Positions 1 to 10,092 of a stretch of DNA of 64,000 nucleotides are shown here, one piece after another. A program made the position numbers and the translations under genes. The notes below the pieces were generated by a model. The model saw only the letters and a list, made by a program, of their open reading frames with translations. It searched no databases and was not told where the DNA came from. Source of the stretch: Sepioteuthis lessoniana. Its lineage: Eukaryota > Mollusca > Cephalopoda > Myopsida > Loliginidae. Each line of letters begins with the position of its first letter. Position 1 is the first letter of the stretch. The stretch spans positions 80,703,127 through 80,767,126 of the forward strand of contig OY757921.1 in NCBI GenBank assembly GCA_963585895.1, in the 5' to 3' direction.

Positions 1-12
1 GATATGCACCTG

Positions 13-276
13 TTACTTAAAGTAAACAGGATACAGGTATTTCTTCAATGAAAGTGCTGTGTATGTCGTATGGGTGGCATGCTCGACAGGAGGCATGTCT
101 TCATAGGTGGGAAGTGTGACCATGAGGATTGCAGGGGCGTCTGGAAAATTATATAAACCAGGGAAGATTTTGACCCAGGTAGAATGAAGTAGAAAGGCAG
201 AGAGGTTTAACAGAAAGATCACACTGTCACCACGATGTATGTGCATTTCAGCTATCTCCAAATTGCTCTTATTCAA
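13..276 (-). CDS. Unrecognised 87-codon ORF, possible exon
   Basis: An open frame on the minus strand ends in TAA at 13-15. It is not low-complexity (it contains PGLYNFPDAPAILMVTLPTY) and, unlike most open frames here, does not lie in a recognised repeat. I do not recognise the family. No convincing polypyrimidine-AG acceptor is visible upstream, and the window edge hides what follows. It could be a terminal exon, a decayed transposon fragment or chance. Confidence 0.2.
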   Translation of the reverse strand: MNKSNLEIAEMHIHRGDSVIFLLNLSAFLLHSTWVKIFPGLYNFPDAPAILMVTLPTYEDMPPVEHATHTTYTALSLKKYLYPVYFK

Positions 277-336
277 CCCATATTTACATTTCAGGTAATT
301 AAAAGAGAGAGAAAAGAAACAGATAATATTTTTATA

Positions 337-582
337 CAGGGTGTCTCAAAATAGATGCAACCCATTAATATGATGACTTATTACTGAGACAAGTGCAATG
401 GTGGCCATTTGGAACACATTCTGTAAAAAGATGCATCCTTTGAGCTAGAGACATCAAATCAACACTTTTTTTTAATTATTATAATATCAGCTTCAAGGAC
501 ATGTGATCTTTTTTTCAGTTTCTCATCTCAGTAATAAATCATTATCATATCAATGGGTTGTATTTTTTTTGGAGACAGTTTT
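337..582. mobile_element. MITE with long terminal inverted repeats
   Basis: The left arm begins CAGGGTGTCTCAAAATAGAT after a TA. It continues as CCCATTAATATGATGACTTA and TTACTGAGA. The right arm is its inverted partner: TCTCAGTAATAAATCATTAT, then ATATCAATGGGTTGTA and GGAGACAG. The arms are about 55 bp around a ~135 bp centre with no coding capacity. The CAGGGTG terminus beside TA suggests a Tc1/mariner-driven MITE. Confidence 0.7.
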
Positions 583-825
583 GAGTGATTTTGTCTCCAA
601 ATAAGTAGTGATGCAAAATATTTTTTCCTCTCTTGTCCAAGGCATTGTGATCGAAGATTAATAGTTGTTATAATATACTATTTTAAAATCTGAAACAAAA
701 AAAAAGAACACAATATTATCATTATTAGTAGTAGTAGTAGAGTTATTAGCAGTCACATAGGTCTCATGTATATTGAGATTCCCTGTACATCAGCGTCTTT
801 CTTTGCTGTATACAACATATGGCTA

Positions 826-1110
826 CTTACCTTCTATCTTAAAACCATCCAAGCAAGACATGTTAAGCATTGCTGGGAAAGTTAAAACAAACTCATAAGT
901 TAAATTCTTCTATGGAATCCTACACATGAACATACCAGAGTTGGCCAGACAGCAAAAACTCACATTCTTCCTCACACTGAATCTGTTAGGAAAATTGAAT
1001 GCTGTCCAGTGGACTTACCAAAAGCAATGACAAATAGGGACAGATGGCAAGAGAGAGTCAAGGGAATATGTGCTGTCGGCTCACCTTGATGATGACAAAG
1101 TCTTGAACTT
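826..1110 (+). mobile_element. LINE 3'-end fragment, decayed (copy 1 of 5)
   Basis: This aligns by eye with the C-terminal coding end and 3' end of the LINE at 16378-17215. Shared blocks include CAAGCAAGACATG, the run around TCCTACACATG, AAAGCAATGACAAATAGGGA and the GATGATGA end. Several frame losses are present. It is a 5'-truncated, dead copy. Confidence 0.65.
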
Positions 1111-1302
1111 GCTTTCTATACCTCAGGAATTGGTTTTTCATGAAAGAAGCTTTAGATCTGTCATTTCCAAAATGAGCAGTACTCCCCCCAGGGAGCAGTG
1201 AAAAGAAAAAATTGGTTCATTCTTCTTAACTAGGTCTTAAACTTTTACTTGATGCACTCTATGTAATCAAAAATTTCATTTCCATTCAGCCCTAAATTCA
1301 AT

Positions 1303-1751
1303 TTGCCCAGTCAGCTGGGGCAGTAGAATACAGCGACTGCTTCTCTGCAGAGGGGTAAGACCACCCCCCAATGAGTGTCCTGGATATGACACTAAAATAT
1401 CTGATGGTGAGGTTCCAGTGATGCTGGAGCTTTGGGAAATGTAGAGCACCTCTTTATTGCCATTGCTTCCAGGTCCACTCTGGCCCGGAATGGTAGCATC
1501 TGATAGCGCCCTATCTATGGGTTAAATAGAACTAACTGCATACTTATGCTAAACTGAATTGTTTGAATTAGAACTGTTTGACTAAGCACTGCTTAAAATA
1601 GAAATGTTTTTGACAATTAAACTGTACTTACATTTAAACTGCGTGCTTATGCTAAACTGAATTGTTTGAAATAGAACTTTGTATAAAAATGGATTTGGCA
1701 TCAAATAACCTACAAAGGTTGATATGCCATAAAACCCAAACAAACAACCAA
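1303..1751 (+). mobile_element. Family X retroposon, full sense copy with TSD
   Basis: The element starts TTGCCCAGTCAGCTGGGG and ends in a tail with GGTTGATATGCCATAAAACC followed by AAAC repeats. It is flanked by the 12-bp duplication CCTAAATTCAAT (1291-1302 and 1752-1763), as target-primed reverse transcription would leave. The head has no tRNA-like A/B boxes that I can see. The middle holds repeated blocks of the form 'TTTAAACTG...TATGCTAAACTGAATTGTTT'. The 3' tail is the one also carried by the tRNA-SINE of this window (SINE A). I cannot name the family. Confidence 0.75.
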
Positions 1752-1879
1752 CCTAAATTCAATATTAAATTAAAAATAATAATTAATCTACCAGTGTTTA
1801 ATGCAATTTATAATAGAAAAGAATCAGAAAACTGTACATGCAGCTTTAATTCTTGAATTTTTTAACAAAAAAAAATATT

Positions 1880-2117
1880 AGGTTTGATTTGGTTTTATGG
1901 CATATCAACCATTATAGGTTATTTAATGCCAAATCCTCTTTGTACATATATTTTAAATATATATGGTTTGGTTTGATTTGATAACATTCTTAAATGAGCT
2001 TGAGCTCTTTTTTGTGCTCAGTTAAATTGTTTCAAGTATTGCTATATAGCAGTCACAATTTAACATTTGATTCCCCAAATCTCCAAGACTGGAGCCTCAC
2101 CCTCAGATGGTTTTGTG
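1880..2117 (-). mobile_element. Family X retroposon, partial copy
   Basis: On the plus strand it reads from the tail complement (TTTATGGCATATCAACCATT) through a 'TTAAATTGTTTCAAGTATTG' subrepeat to GGAGCCTCACCCTCAGATGG, where it stops short of the head. It belongs to the subrepeat variant whose blocks read 'GCACACAGTTAAATGGTTTC' in other copies. Confidence 0.6.
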
Positions 2118-2330
2118 GAATTGAATAAGATAAATAAAATAAAAGTAAGCTCAAAATATGCAGAAGTTCCCAGAGGCCCCTGACAAGAAGTTGGAACTGT
2201 GTATGCCCTAAATGGACTTAAGGGTGTGAGAAAAAGACTCTTCTTTCAGCAGTGACCATTGGATTGGAAAGACATATTTTCTCCTGCTGTAATATAATGG
2301 CCAAGGGATTTCATTTTATATATCTTGCCT

Positions 2331-2735
2331 TTTGGTTTAGTTAGGCTGAGAACCTTTCGGCTCTGTGCATGGGTTAGTTAGGTGCAAACATGAGCGTGAG
2401 TGTTCACACGCGCATGCGCGGAGTGGACATGTCATTCAGAGATGTCAATAAAAATCCCAGATAGAGGATGTGACCAGGGATGTGAGTGATGTTACGCACC
2501 GGAAGCGTGGGCTGAGATTTGAGAAAAGTCAGTTAGTTGGGTTCCTACCTTGGAAGAAGAAGGTTGACTTTCGGAATTCACTGAGGCCTTGCGACAAGTG
2601 TTGCACATGGTGGTGGTGGTTGGGGGGGGGCAGATGGAAAGGGCAGCATAAAAAGATTGTATCTCTCTCCTTATGTCGAAAAAGCTTTTAACTCAAAGGT
2701 AATAAAAGTTTTGTACCTGAACTAAGAAGTCGTAA
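2331..2735. other. CpG-bearing patch with NRF1-like palindrome, unexplained
   Basis: This ~400-bp stretch is clearly richer in G+C and CpG than its surroundings. It carries the palindrome CGCGCATGCGCG at 2409-2420, matching the NRF1 consensus core GCGCATGCGC. An AATAAA lies at about 2701-2706 (GGTAATAAAAG). It could be a promoter or first exon of an unseen gene, or part of an LTR-like insertion. No matching repeat pair or TSD was found. The 73-codon open frame inside looks accidental. Confidence 0.35.
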
Positions 2736-2759
2736 GTGTTTTTTTGTGTTTTGGGATTC

Positions 2760-2762
<3 letters not shown>

Positions 2763-2818
<56 letters not shown>
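2763..2818. repeat. (TA)n microsatellite
   Basis: Pure TA dinucleotide run of about 28 units. Similar runs lie near 3964-3986, 6227-6260, 12642-12676, 20492-20518, 28181-28213, 58063-58079 and 63031-63052. Confidence 0.95.
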
Positions 2819-2821
<3 letters not shown>

Positions 2822-3244
2822 CGTTATGAACATTCTATGTAATTTCACATATCCGTATCATGGGTATGTTACACTGCTGCTGGAGGTAAAACACATGTCC
2901 TCTTGGCAGTGTTTTTGCTAACAACAAAAAGCACCAAATGGGCTTATCACTAAAAACACCAAATTTGGACATATCAACCAGAAAACAACTAGTATATTTT
3001 TAACACCTTGTCTGGGAGATGGAACCATTACATTTGGAATCGGGAAGAATTTCCTCGCCCACAGAATGGGTATTGAAACTAGAAATAAAGTTAAAACTAA
3101 AAAGGTATCTCCTCTCTTTGCCTCCTTCCTTTTCTTCAGTTGCAGCCGTCTCAAACAAGAAGATACCAGAAAATTAAGGAACCAAGAAGTCAGATATCTA
3201 AAACCAAAACCCAAATTGAATAAATAACCCAACAAAATCTTATT

Positions 3245-3347
3245 AACCTCATAGTTTAATGTCATATCCAGGACACTTATTGTGGCGGGGGTATACTCCT
3301 TGGCAGAGATGCAGTCTGTGTATTTTACAGCCCCCAGCCAACTGGGC
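3245..3347 (-). mobile_element. Family X head fragment
   Basis: Only the 5' (head) end of family X is present, read on the minus strand: GTTTAATGTCATATCCAGGA, GCAGAGATGCAGTCTGTGTA and ACAGCCCCCAGCCAACTGGG. Neither the tail nor the subrepeats are attached. Confidence 0.6.
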
Positions 3348-4214
3348 TGCATGAACAATAAGTTGCAGATTTGTGAGTTTGACCTACAAATCTCTCGTTT
3401 AGTAAATAATGCACATGGCTAAACCAAGATTCCACCATACACGCACTTGGAAAAGATAGTAAAATAGGCTTGACAGTTGTGCAAAGCTTGGGATGTGTTG
3501 CTATAGATTTTTACTTCATCCAGAAATTTCCAATTCCTTTAATATGTACACAGACTTCACTTCAACATCAAAAGTCATTTCAATAAATTCTTCTTAAAGA
3601 AAGGTGTCTAAATTTGCACTTTCTAATTTCAACATCAAATAAAAAAAAAAAATGATCCGTTCAGGAATTTCTTTGTTTAGAAGCAAATCCTTGATCAAGC
3701 TTTAAATTCTATTGGCAAATTATTAATAGATAAAGTCGTCATTATTTATAAATGCAAACTAGTAAATTTACCTGCCAAAAATTTATTCACCCCTGGGGTC
3801 TATATGGACCCTTTTTGAGAAGTCCTGTTCTAAATCAAAGATAACAGAATGTTATTATTTCTAGAGGAATATTATACACTCAAAATGGATATACTTAGGT
3901 ATTATTTATAACAAAATTCGACAGCATTGAACCTATGTAAACAAAAAAAAAAAAAATGAATAAATATATATATATATATATATATAAGGTATTATTTAAT
4001 CCAGTAAATCCAGAGTTGAGGACAATTCCAAGTAGGACCAATAAAATATTCAAAAATAGAATATCAAATTTAAGTAATCCTGGTCAAGAGCTTAATGTAA
4101 ATAAAATTCACAGAACAAATAATTTTCCCTTAAAAAATACCAACAATCAGTCACATTAAGATAATAAATTTATTTCCATCCTGTTAAAAAGCACTGATAT
4201 AAATCATATGCTCT

Positions 4215-4294
4215 AAAAAATTAACAGGACTCCTTCAGATCAACCAAAAAAGTGCATTTTCTTGGTTGATCTGAAGGAGTCCTGTTAATTTTTT
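4215..4294. repeat. Perfect 33-bp inverted repeat hairpin
   Basis: The left arm 4215-4247 (contains TTAACAGGACTCCTTCAGAT) and right arm 4262-4294 are exact reverse complements around a 14-nt loop. There is no mismatch in 33 bp, unlike the surrounding old repeats. No TSD is obvious. Confidence 0.85.
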
Positions 4295-4309
4295 AAGTTA
4301 AATGGTTTC

Positions 4310-4860
4310 AAATATTGCAGTTATTTATCATATCTTCTAGAATGAGGTTGGCAACTACGCAGTTTATTTCACAATCCATAATTTCTATAGTAGAGGATCT
4401 ATTCAAGGATTTTGTCAATCTCCAGGTATCGCATTGTTTATTCCTTCTTTTTATGTGACTCTTCATGGTGTTGAGGGAATTTGGCCGAGGGCAGTTTGAA
4501 TGCACTTCCTGGTCTTTGTTCAAGTGTTTCTGGCTTTTGGGGGACAAGTTTTTAGTCTGTCTTTGACAGTTTTTGGTGAGCAGATTGGAGATCTGTGAGC
4601 TTTGTTTTGAAGATTTTCAATTTTCAGGACAAGTGGTGTGTGTTTGAGTAGTAGATTTTGTGTATGTTTTTCCTTTGATTATTTCATTGGAGTTCTCATT
4701 ATTTGTTGTGAGTTCTTTTTGTTGAGTTTGTGCTTCTGTTTGCAGAATTCTGGCTGAGTGTAGCTTTTTCAGGTGCTCCTGAAACTTTGGCCAAACTGGT
4801 TCCAATTATTGGTGCAACTTTCAATCTAATTTGCAACTTATAATAATAGGGTTTCCATCA
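4310..4860 (-). pseudogene. Possible decayed LINE coding segment
   Basis: Two broken minus-strand frames (4617-4805 and 4308-4547) are rich in K, N, Q and T and include SNCPRPNSLNTMKSHIKRRN. The composition is like the linker between endonuclease and reverse transcriptase in some LINEs. I see no catalytic motif, so the assignment is weak. It could equally be AT-rich chance. Confidence 0.25.
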
Positions 4861-5109
4861 CCCTCACTCTGATCTTTATATTTTAAAAGAAAATAACGAT
4901 TAAATTCTAATTGTAAATTACTTTCATTAATTCATTTATTTGCAATTAATTATTGACTTCACGTTGATTTTAATGGCTACCAAATTTTTATCTTCCGTTT
5001 CAAAATGTAGACACAAAAAAAATTCCTACAAAGGATATATCTGAGTAATATTACATTCAATAGTTTAAAAACATGCAAGAAATGAAAACAGATCTTTACT
5101 GTGCGTGTG

Positions 5110-5560
5110 TATATATATATATAAGTTAGCTGATTGTAGTCGGGAGTAACCAAAAGGTTCCTTTTTCAATAGCTTCACTATGAGAGCTCTGTATTTGTTC
5201 ACTTGATTGCTTTGTCTGATTGGATCCACTTTCCATCCAACAGAGTTGTAAGTGTTATCTCCCATATAGGACCTAACTCTTCTAGCTTCCAAGAAGGTCA
5301 CATTTCTCTTGTGCTTCACTACTAGTATTTCTCTTTCCCTTTTATAAATGTTACAAGATCTTGAGAAAGACAGAAGGTTTTGTTGGCAGTTTGTACATTT
5401 AATTTCATTTAACCCATCTTCCTCCAAGCAGACTGGATTCTTTTCACATATCTGTTGTTTTCTGCAACCTTTCTTATGGTGGCAATATTTTTGACGCTTA
5501 AAGCACCTCAAGGTTGCTGGGAGATACTGCCCAACCCTCTGCCCATGCTAGAGGTGATGG
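5110..5560 (-). pseudogene. Non-LTR retrotransposon ORF1 (gag-like zinc knuckle) fragment
   Basis: The minus-strand frame reads RVGQYLPATLRCFKRQKYCH, then KKGCRKQQIC, IKCTNCQQN and a motif with SFSRSCNIYKREREI. This is the spacing of the multiple CCHC knuckles of jockey/I-like LINE ORF1 proteins, which typically read '...RCFKCQKFGH...CRG...C...CANC...' and then 'CP.W..EKEI...K'. Some knuckle cysteines are altered (RQKYC for CQKYG). The frame then runs, without a stop, into a tail resembling the 3' end of SINE D (CTATTGAAAAAGGAACCTTT). A stop lies just upstream of the recognisable part. It is a dead fragment, probably a chimera. Confidence 0.7.
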
Positions 5561-6222
5561 GTAAATACATGTTTATTTATGGGTAATACTGCAGACGTAA
5601 AGGGGGTAAAAAAGAGGAAAAAGAAAAAGCAACATTAATAACTGACGTTATATTTATTTTTTGTAACAATGTAATAACAAAATTTTCTTAATATAAAGAT
5701 ACAATCAACGTGTAATAATCTTAATTACCTTTTAGATTGAAAACAATATTCATTAAGCACATTTTTTAGTCCATATGAATAAAAGAAAATGTTTTACAAA
5801 CCATTAAACAAAAAAAACAAAACAAAACAAACCTTAGATTAATCATTGCATTTTATAAGAAAACTTGTTCTGTATTTAGCCACATTCTTCTTATGGGGGG
5901 GGGGACTTGAGTTATTACAAACTGATGATCATCAATATATAATTTTTTGTTATTCCAATAGAAAAAATGGTTTTGAATTAGGGAGGAAAATATAGAGATC
6001 AAAATACATATTTACACACCGGAAGGTTGCCAAGGCTAAGAGTTATTTAGCATTAATAAAAAATAAAAAAACTGGTATCTTCCATATAAAATTTTTTTAG
6101 AAAGAAAGAAAAAAAAATTCCATATCTACAGAATAAATTCCCCTATTAATGTGTTCTTTTTAAAATTACAGAGTGAGAAAAAAGTTTTATACTTTTAAAG
6201 TTCTTTTGTAAAAATGAAGTTT

Positions 6223-6264
<42 letters not shown>

Positions 6265-6265
<1 letters not shown>

Positions 6266-6461
6266 TTTTTTTTGTTGGTCCAAATAGAGAAAAAAGTAAA
6301 TATTTCAAATGAATAGGTCCACTTAGAGATTTGTATTTTTTTTTTAAAGAATTATTTATATCATTCTTACATATGTGTATGTTTCAAGCTGTTAGTGAAC
6401 TTATTCATTTTGAAATATTTACTTTTTTCTCTCTTTGGACCAACAACAAAAGAAAAAAAAA
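6265..6461. repeat. Foldback element, ~50-bp arms
   Basis: The left arm (6265-6315) contains TTGTTGGTCCAAATAGAGAA and AAGTAAATATTTCAAATGAA. The right arm (6401-6461) contains the complements TTCATTTTGAAATATTTACT and CTCTTTGGACCAACAA. The centre is about 85 bp and non-coding. A (TA)n run abuts the left end. Confidence 0.8.
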
Positions 6462-6941
6462 TTACACACACAGAGTCAGTAAAGCATATATTAATTCCTG
6501 ACTTTCAATGTGTAACATAGATTAAGTGCCAAAAATTATTCAAAACAAATTTTATGTTTAAAAGTTGAAAAATTTTGTAATGAAATCATTCTTATTATAA
6601 CAGCTATATTATTTCAGTAATGCTTCTTTTAAATTATGACCACTGACAATCCCTCTCTTTCTGATTTTTATTCATTTACAGTTTTGTGAACATCTTTCAC
6701 CCACACCCACCAAGAGTGGACTATCAAAAATTCTTCTGTTAGGGAAAGGGCCAAAATATACCATCTAGATAAGCCTGAAAAGTTTTATTATTTTCAATAG
6801 GTTTTCTAGCAAAATCTATTCAATAAACAAATTTGCAGATTAATAATATACATTTGCTATCTGTTCACATACTGAATGTACTGTGAAAATTTTGTAATTG
6901 TTTGCTTACTCTAATGAGCTTTTACCACTTTCTGTAACATA

Positions 6942-7837
6942 CAGGGTGGAATGATAAAATTGTCGCCCTAGAAAAGACGACATGATTCCATTTCCATTTA
7001 ATGAAAACAGGTTTTCTTTTTTGTTGCAGACCATCTACTAGTTAGCCAGTTATGTACAAATCCCAAGAGCAATAGGAGCCTTCTATCATGTCTAAAAGTG
7101 ACACAATGTTCAACGAGCAAGATCAGAGATGCGCCGCTGTACAACTCATGCTCTCTACTGATGCAAGTTATGACAACAGGACCATTGCCAGCACCCTCAA
7201 AATGCAAATCTGGATTGCCACAAATAACAGGGACGTGCCCAGGGTGATGAAAACAAAGTTTCCAGCTACAGTTATGGTCTTTGGTGTGGTTTCAAGTGAG
7301 GGCCACATCATGCCACCTCACATTTTCGAAGTCGGCTTGGGAGTCAACACCAAAGAGTGTACCTGGGTGTGCTGAAGAGTGTGGTGATCCCCTGGTGCAA
7401 TCAGGTGGCTGGTGGCAGACCGTGGGTGTGGCAGCAGGACTCAGCGCCAGCCCACAAGTCCAAAGAGACCCAGGCTTGGCTTCAGAAGGAGTGCTACGAC
7501 TTTGTACCCTTCTCTCACTGGCCCCCCTCCGCCCCGACCTGAACCCGCTGGACTACTTCTTTTGATCATACGTCGAGAACATCAACATGACCTGCCACAA
7601 CACCAAAGCCAGCCTGATTACCGCCATCTACCGAGTATTTGCCGAGCTCCCGCCGGCGCTTGTGGAAAAGGCATGCTCCCAATTCCGGATCCTGATTGAG
7701 GCTGAAGGCGGCTACATTGAATAGATGTCAGCTTTACTACATAATCAAGTTACCTGAATTGATTTTTTCAATAAAAGTTTTAAAATAAAGCTGTAGTGTT
7801 GTTTTCTTTAGAATGACAATTTTATTGTTCCACCCTG
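6942..7837 (+). mobile_element. Internally deleted Tc1/mariner element, DD37D type
   Basis: The ends are inverted repeats: CAGGGTGGAATGATAAAATT on the left and its match, read in reverse complement, CAGGGTGGAACAATAAAATT on the right. Each is flanked by TA (6940-6941, 7838-7839). The coding remains run 7088-7723 in several frames. They show an N-terminal HTH-like start (MSKSDTMFNEQDQRCAAVQL), then a jump to DVPRVMKTKFPATVMVFG, VWQQDSAPAHKS and APDLNPLDYFF, and an end near EAEGGYIE. Between the second Asp (QQD) and third Asp (PLD) there are 37 residues, as in maT-like DD37D elements. The segment carrying the rest of the DNA-binding domain and the first catalytic Asp is deleted, and the rest has at least two frame changes. 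It cannot transpose on its own. Confidence 0.85.
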
Positions 7838-8021
7838 TATATATAAATTTCAATAATGCACTTTGGTATATTTATAGATAAAAAGTTATATACCATATGT
7901 AGTAGATATAAGTTAGGGTAGCATAGACACAGAGTCAATGGTGCTTGGCTGTATCTAGGCTATCCTGCCTTTATGTATTTTTTTAATTTATTATTATTGG
8001 TACTAAATTTGAAAATTGCTT

Positions 8022-8722
8022 CTAAAAGTGGATTCTTCCTGCGAGGATTCTTTTTTTCTTTTCTCCCATGTTTCTTCAGAGAATGACCACAAGAAAAGAA
8101 ACTATTTAGAATATACACTTAATTAACAATGACTTTTCCTCTTGTCCTATCCTCCTCATTCTTGACAAAGTGTATATTCTGAATAGTTTGTTTTCCTGTG
8201 GTCATCTTCTGAAGAAACACGGGAGAAAAAAGAATTCTTTTGTTGAAGATGTTTTTCTTTTTGCTCATTGTTGACAAAGTGTATATGCTGAATAGTTTGT
8301 CTTCTTGTGTTTGTTTGTTTGTTATTTAATGGCATATCAACCTTCTTGGGGTATTTAATGCCAAATCCATCCTTTTTAGGACAGTAGTGGTACTATTTAA
8401 CCCATAGATGGGGAGATAAGGGGGTTCATACCTTTCCTAAGGGTATTTGTCGAAAGTGAACGTAATAGCGTGACTAGAGTTTGAAGTTGCGTACTACGAT
8501 TCCAGTCCCGTGCTTTAACCATTACACTATGTGGATACCCCCTTGTCTTCTGAAGAAACACAGGAGAAAAAAGAATTCTTTTATTGAAAATGTTTTTCTT
8601 CTCCCTCCCTAATTGTTGATAAAGTGTATATTCTGAATAGTTTGTCTTGTGGTCATTTTCTGAAGTAACATGGGAGAAAAAAAAAAAAAAGAATTCTTTT
8701 AAAGGATGAATCCACTTTTGGT
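8022..8722. mobile_element. Foldback element with tandem internal copies
   Basis: The outer ends are inverted: CTAAAAGTGGATTC at 8022-8035 and GAATCCACTTTTGG at 8708-8721. Inside is one inverted arm (TTCTCCCATGTTTCTTCAGA ... TAGAATATACACTT). Facing it are three direct copies of the complement (AAGTGTATATTCTGAATAGT ... TTCTGAAGAAACACGGGAGA) near 8168, 8276 and 8622. A SINE A copy interrupts the middle direct copy. Confidence 0.65.
8309..8541 (-). mobile_element. tRNA-derived SINE A, inside the foldback
   Basis: The sense strand has the tRNA-like head (TAATGGTTAAAGCACGGGAC), the body CCTTAGGAAAGGTATGAACC and the tail GGTTGATATGCCATTAAATA. The foldback's internal repeat is split cleanly at its ends. 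Confidence 0.8.
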
Positions 8723-9139
8723 AACAATATATAAAATAGAATGAATGTAAGTTTTGATGTATATTCAATAAATCCCACTTATGATATTAGGTTACATAAA
8801 CAACAAGTTTTTGAAATGTTACACAAAAAAAAAAAAATGAATAGGAAACCTATACATCTATAAGTAGTTTAGACCAGTGCTTCCCAACCTGGGGGCATAG
8901 GATTCAAAAGTGGAGTAGAGGCACATAAAAATTTGGGAATATAGAGGGCAGGTTCAATGAACAAAGCCACAGAACTACCTACCTGTTACCTCCTAAACTT
9001 CACTTGTAATATATTACTATCTATTTACTTGTTAAAAAGTCATTGATAAAATTTTGATTATATAAATTTCTTTATAGATATAGTAATTTGAAATTATATA
9101 ATTTTTGGTCTTTTTGCCAATACCATACTGTAGCTTTCT

Positions 9140-9363
9140 GGTTTCTTTTTTTAATGGCATATCAACAACCTTCATGGGTTATTTAATGCCAAAGCCATTT
9201 TCATAAAAGAACAGCAGTGATACTTAGGTATTTAACCCATAGCTGGGGGATAAGGGAGTTCATACCTTTCCCAAGAGTATTAATCTGAAATTGAACATAA
9301 TAACACAACTAAGTTTAATGTCGCAGTCGAGCATGTTAGCCATTACGCCATGATGACTCCCTC
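9140..9363 (-). mobile_element. tRNA-derived SINE A
   Basis: Plus strand: tail complement TTAATGGCATATCAACAACC, body AACCCATAGCTGGGGGATAA, and head complement TTAGCCATTACGCCATGATG. It is nested in the hAT element. Confidence 0.8.
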
Positions 9364-9493
9364 TGAAACAGGTAAGTTTCTGGCTGGAAAATTCCATACA
9401 ATACGAACCTCAAACCAAAAGCCCATCACACTACTGATAAACATTCATTTGTTATAAAAACTCAAGTACTTTTTCCCCTTAATAATGTCTGGG

Positions 9494-9777
9494 CTGCCTG
9501 TGGTTTAATGGTTATCGTCGTAGGAAATAGACATGACACACGAGTTCAAATCCTGGACGAGACCAATTGCATTTCACATAGCACTAATACCCTTGGGAAA
9601 GGTATGAATCCAATAATTCTCCCTTCAGCTATGGATAAATAGTATAGACTGGGTTCTTCAGCCTTGGTGAAGCAACTAGTCTAGGAGAAGGAAAACTTTG
9701 AATTCAAACCTGTTAAACTCCGCTTAAAAATTGACCTTGTGTCATATCCTGCCCGAGCGGAGGGGTTGGTAAATATG
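9494..9777 (+). mobile_element. tRNA-derived SINE B with 13-bp TSD
   Basis: The head is tRNA-like: GTGGTTTAATGGTTATCGTC with B-box-like GAGTTCAAATCCTGG. The body contains CCCTTGGGAAAGGTATGAAT and GGAGAAGGAAAACTTTGAAT. The end reads CATATCCTGCCCGAGCGGAG. The flanks are the exact duplication AATAATGTCTGGG (9481-9493, 9778-9790). This is the clearest copy of family B. Confidence 0.9.
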
Positions 9778-10092
9778 AATAATGTCTGGGGTGAACCCCA
9801 GAAAAATTAAGATTCCATGGTGTGCCACTATCTAAAAAAAAATTGGGAACCACTGGTTTACACAATATGTATAATCTACTTAAAAGAGATAAAAGATATA
9901 ATTTGAAATGTATTTTTGTATGTTGAGTTATTTTCTTACTAGAACCATTAAGAAACATAAGTTCAACTTCAGACAAGGAAGGAGATTATATATGTTAGTG
10001 AACACTTCTTTTAAAAATTTCATTGACCAAAGAAAACATTGTTAACTCCAAAACAGTCATACCCAGATCATCAACAATGACTAACAATGATT

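Larger units (their letters stand above)
8875..9855. mobile_element. hAT-type DNA element with two nested SINEs
   Basis: The termini are CAGTGCTTCCCAACCTGGGG and, inverted, CAGTGGTTCCCAATTTTTTT, typical of hAT (Charlie-like) ends. The 8-bp flanks are GTTTAGAC (8867-8874) and GTTTACAC (9856-9863), 7 of 8 matching. There is no coding capacity. SINE A (about 9140-9363) and SINE B (9494-9777) were inserted later. Without them the element is about 470 bp. Confidence 0.8.

Noticed and set aside
5065-5511. Cys-rich protein that might be a host zinc-binding or secreted factor
   Set aside because: Spacing and wording match LINE ORF1 zinc knuckles, and the frame is closed by a stop just upstream.
7281-7699. 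Three overlapping frames that look like separate small proteins
   Set aside because: All are parts or shadows of the decayed DD37D mariner transposase.
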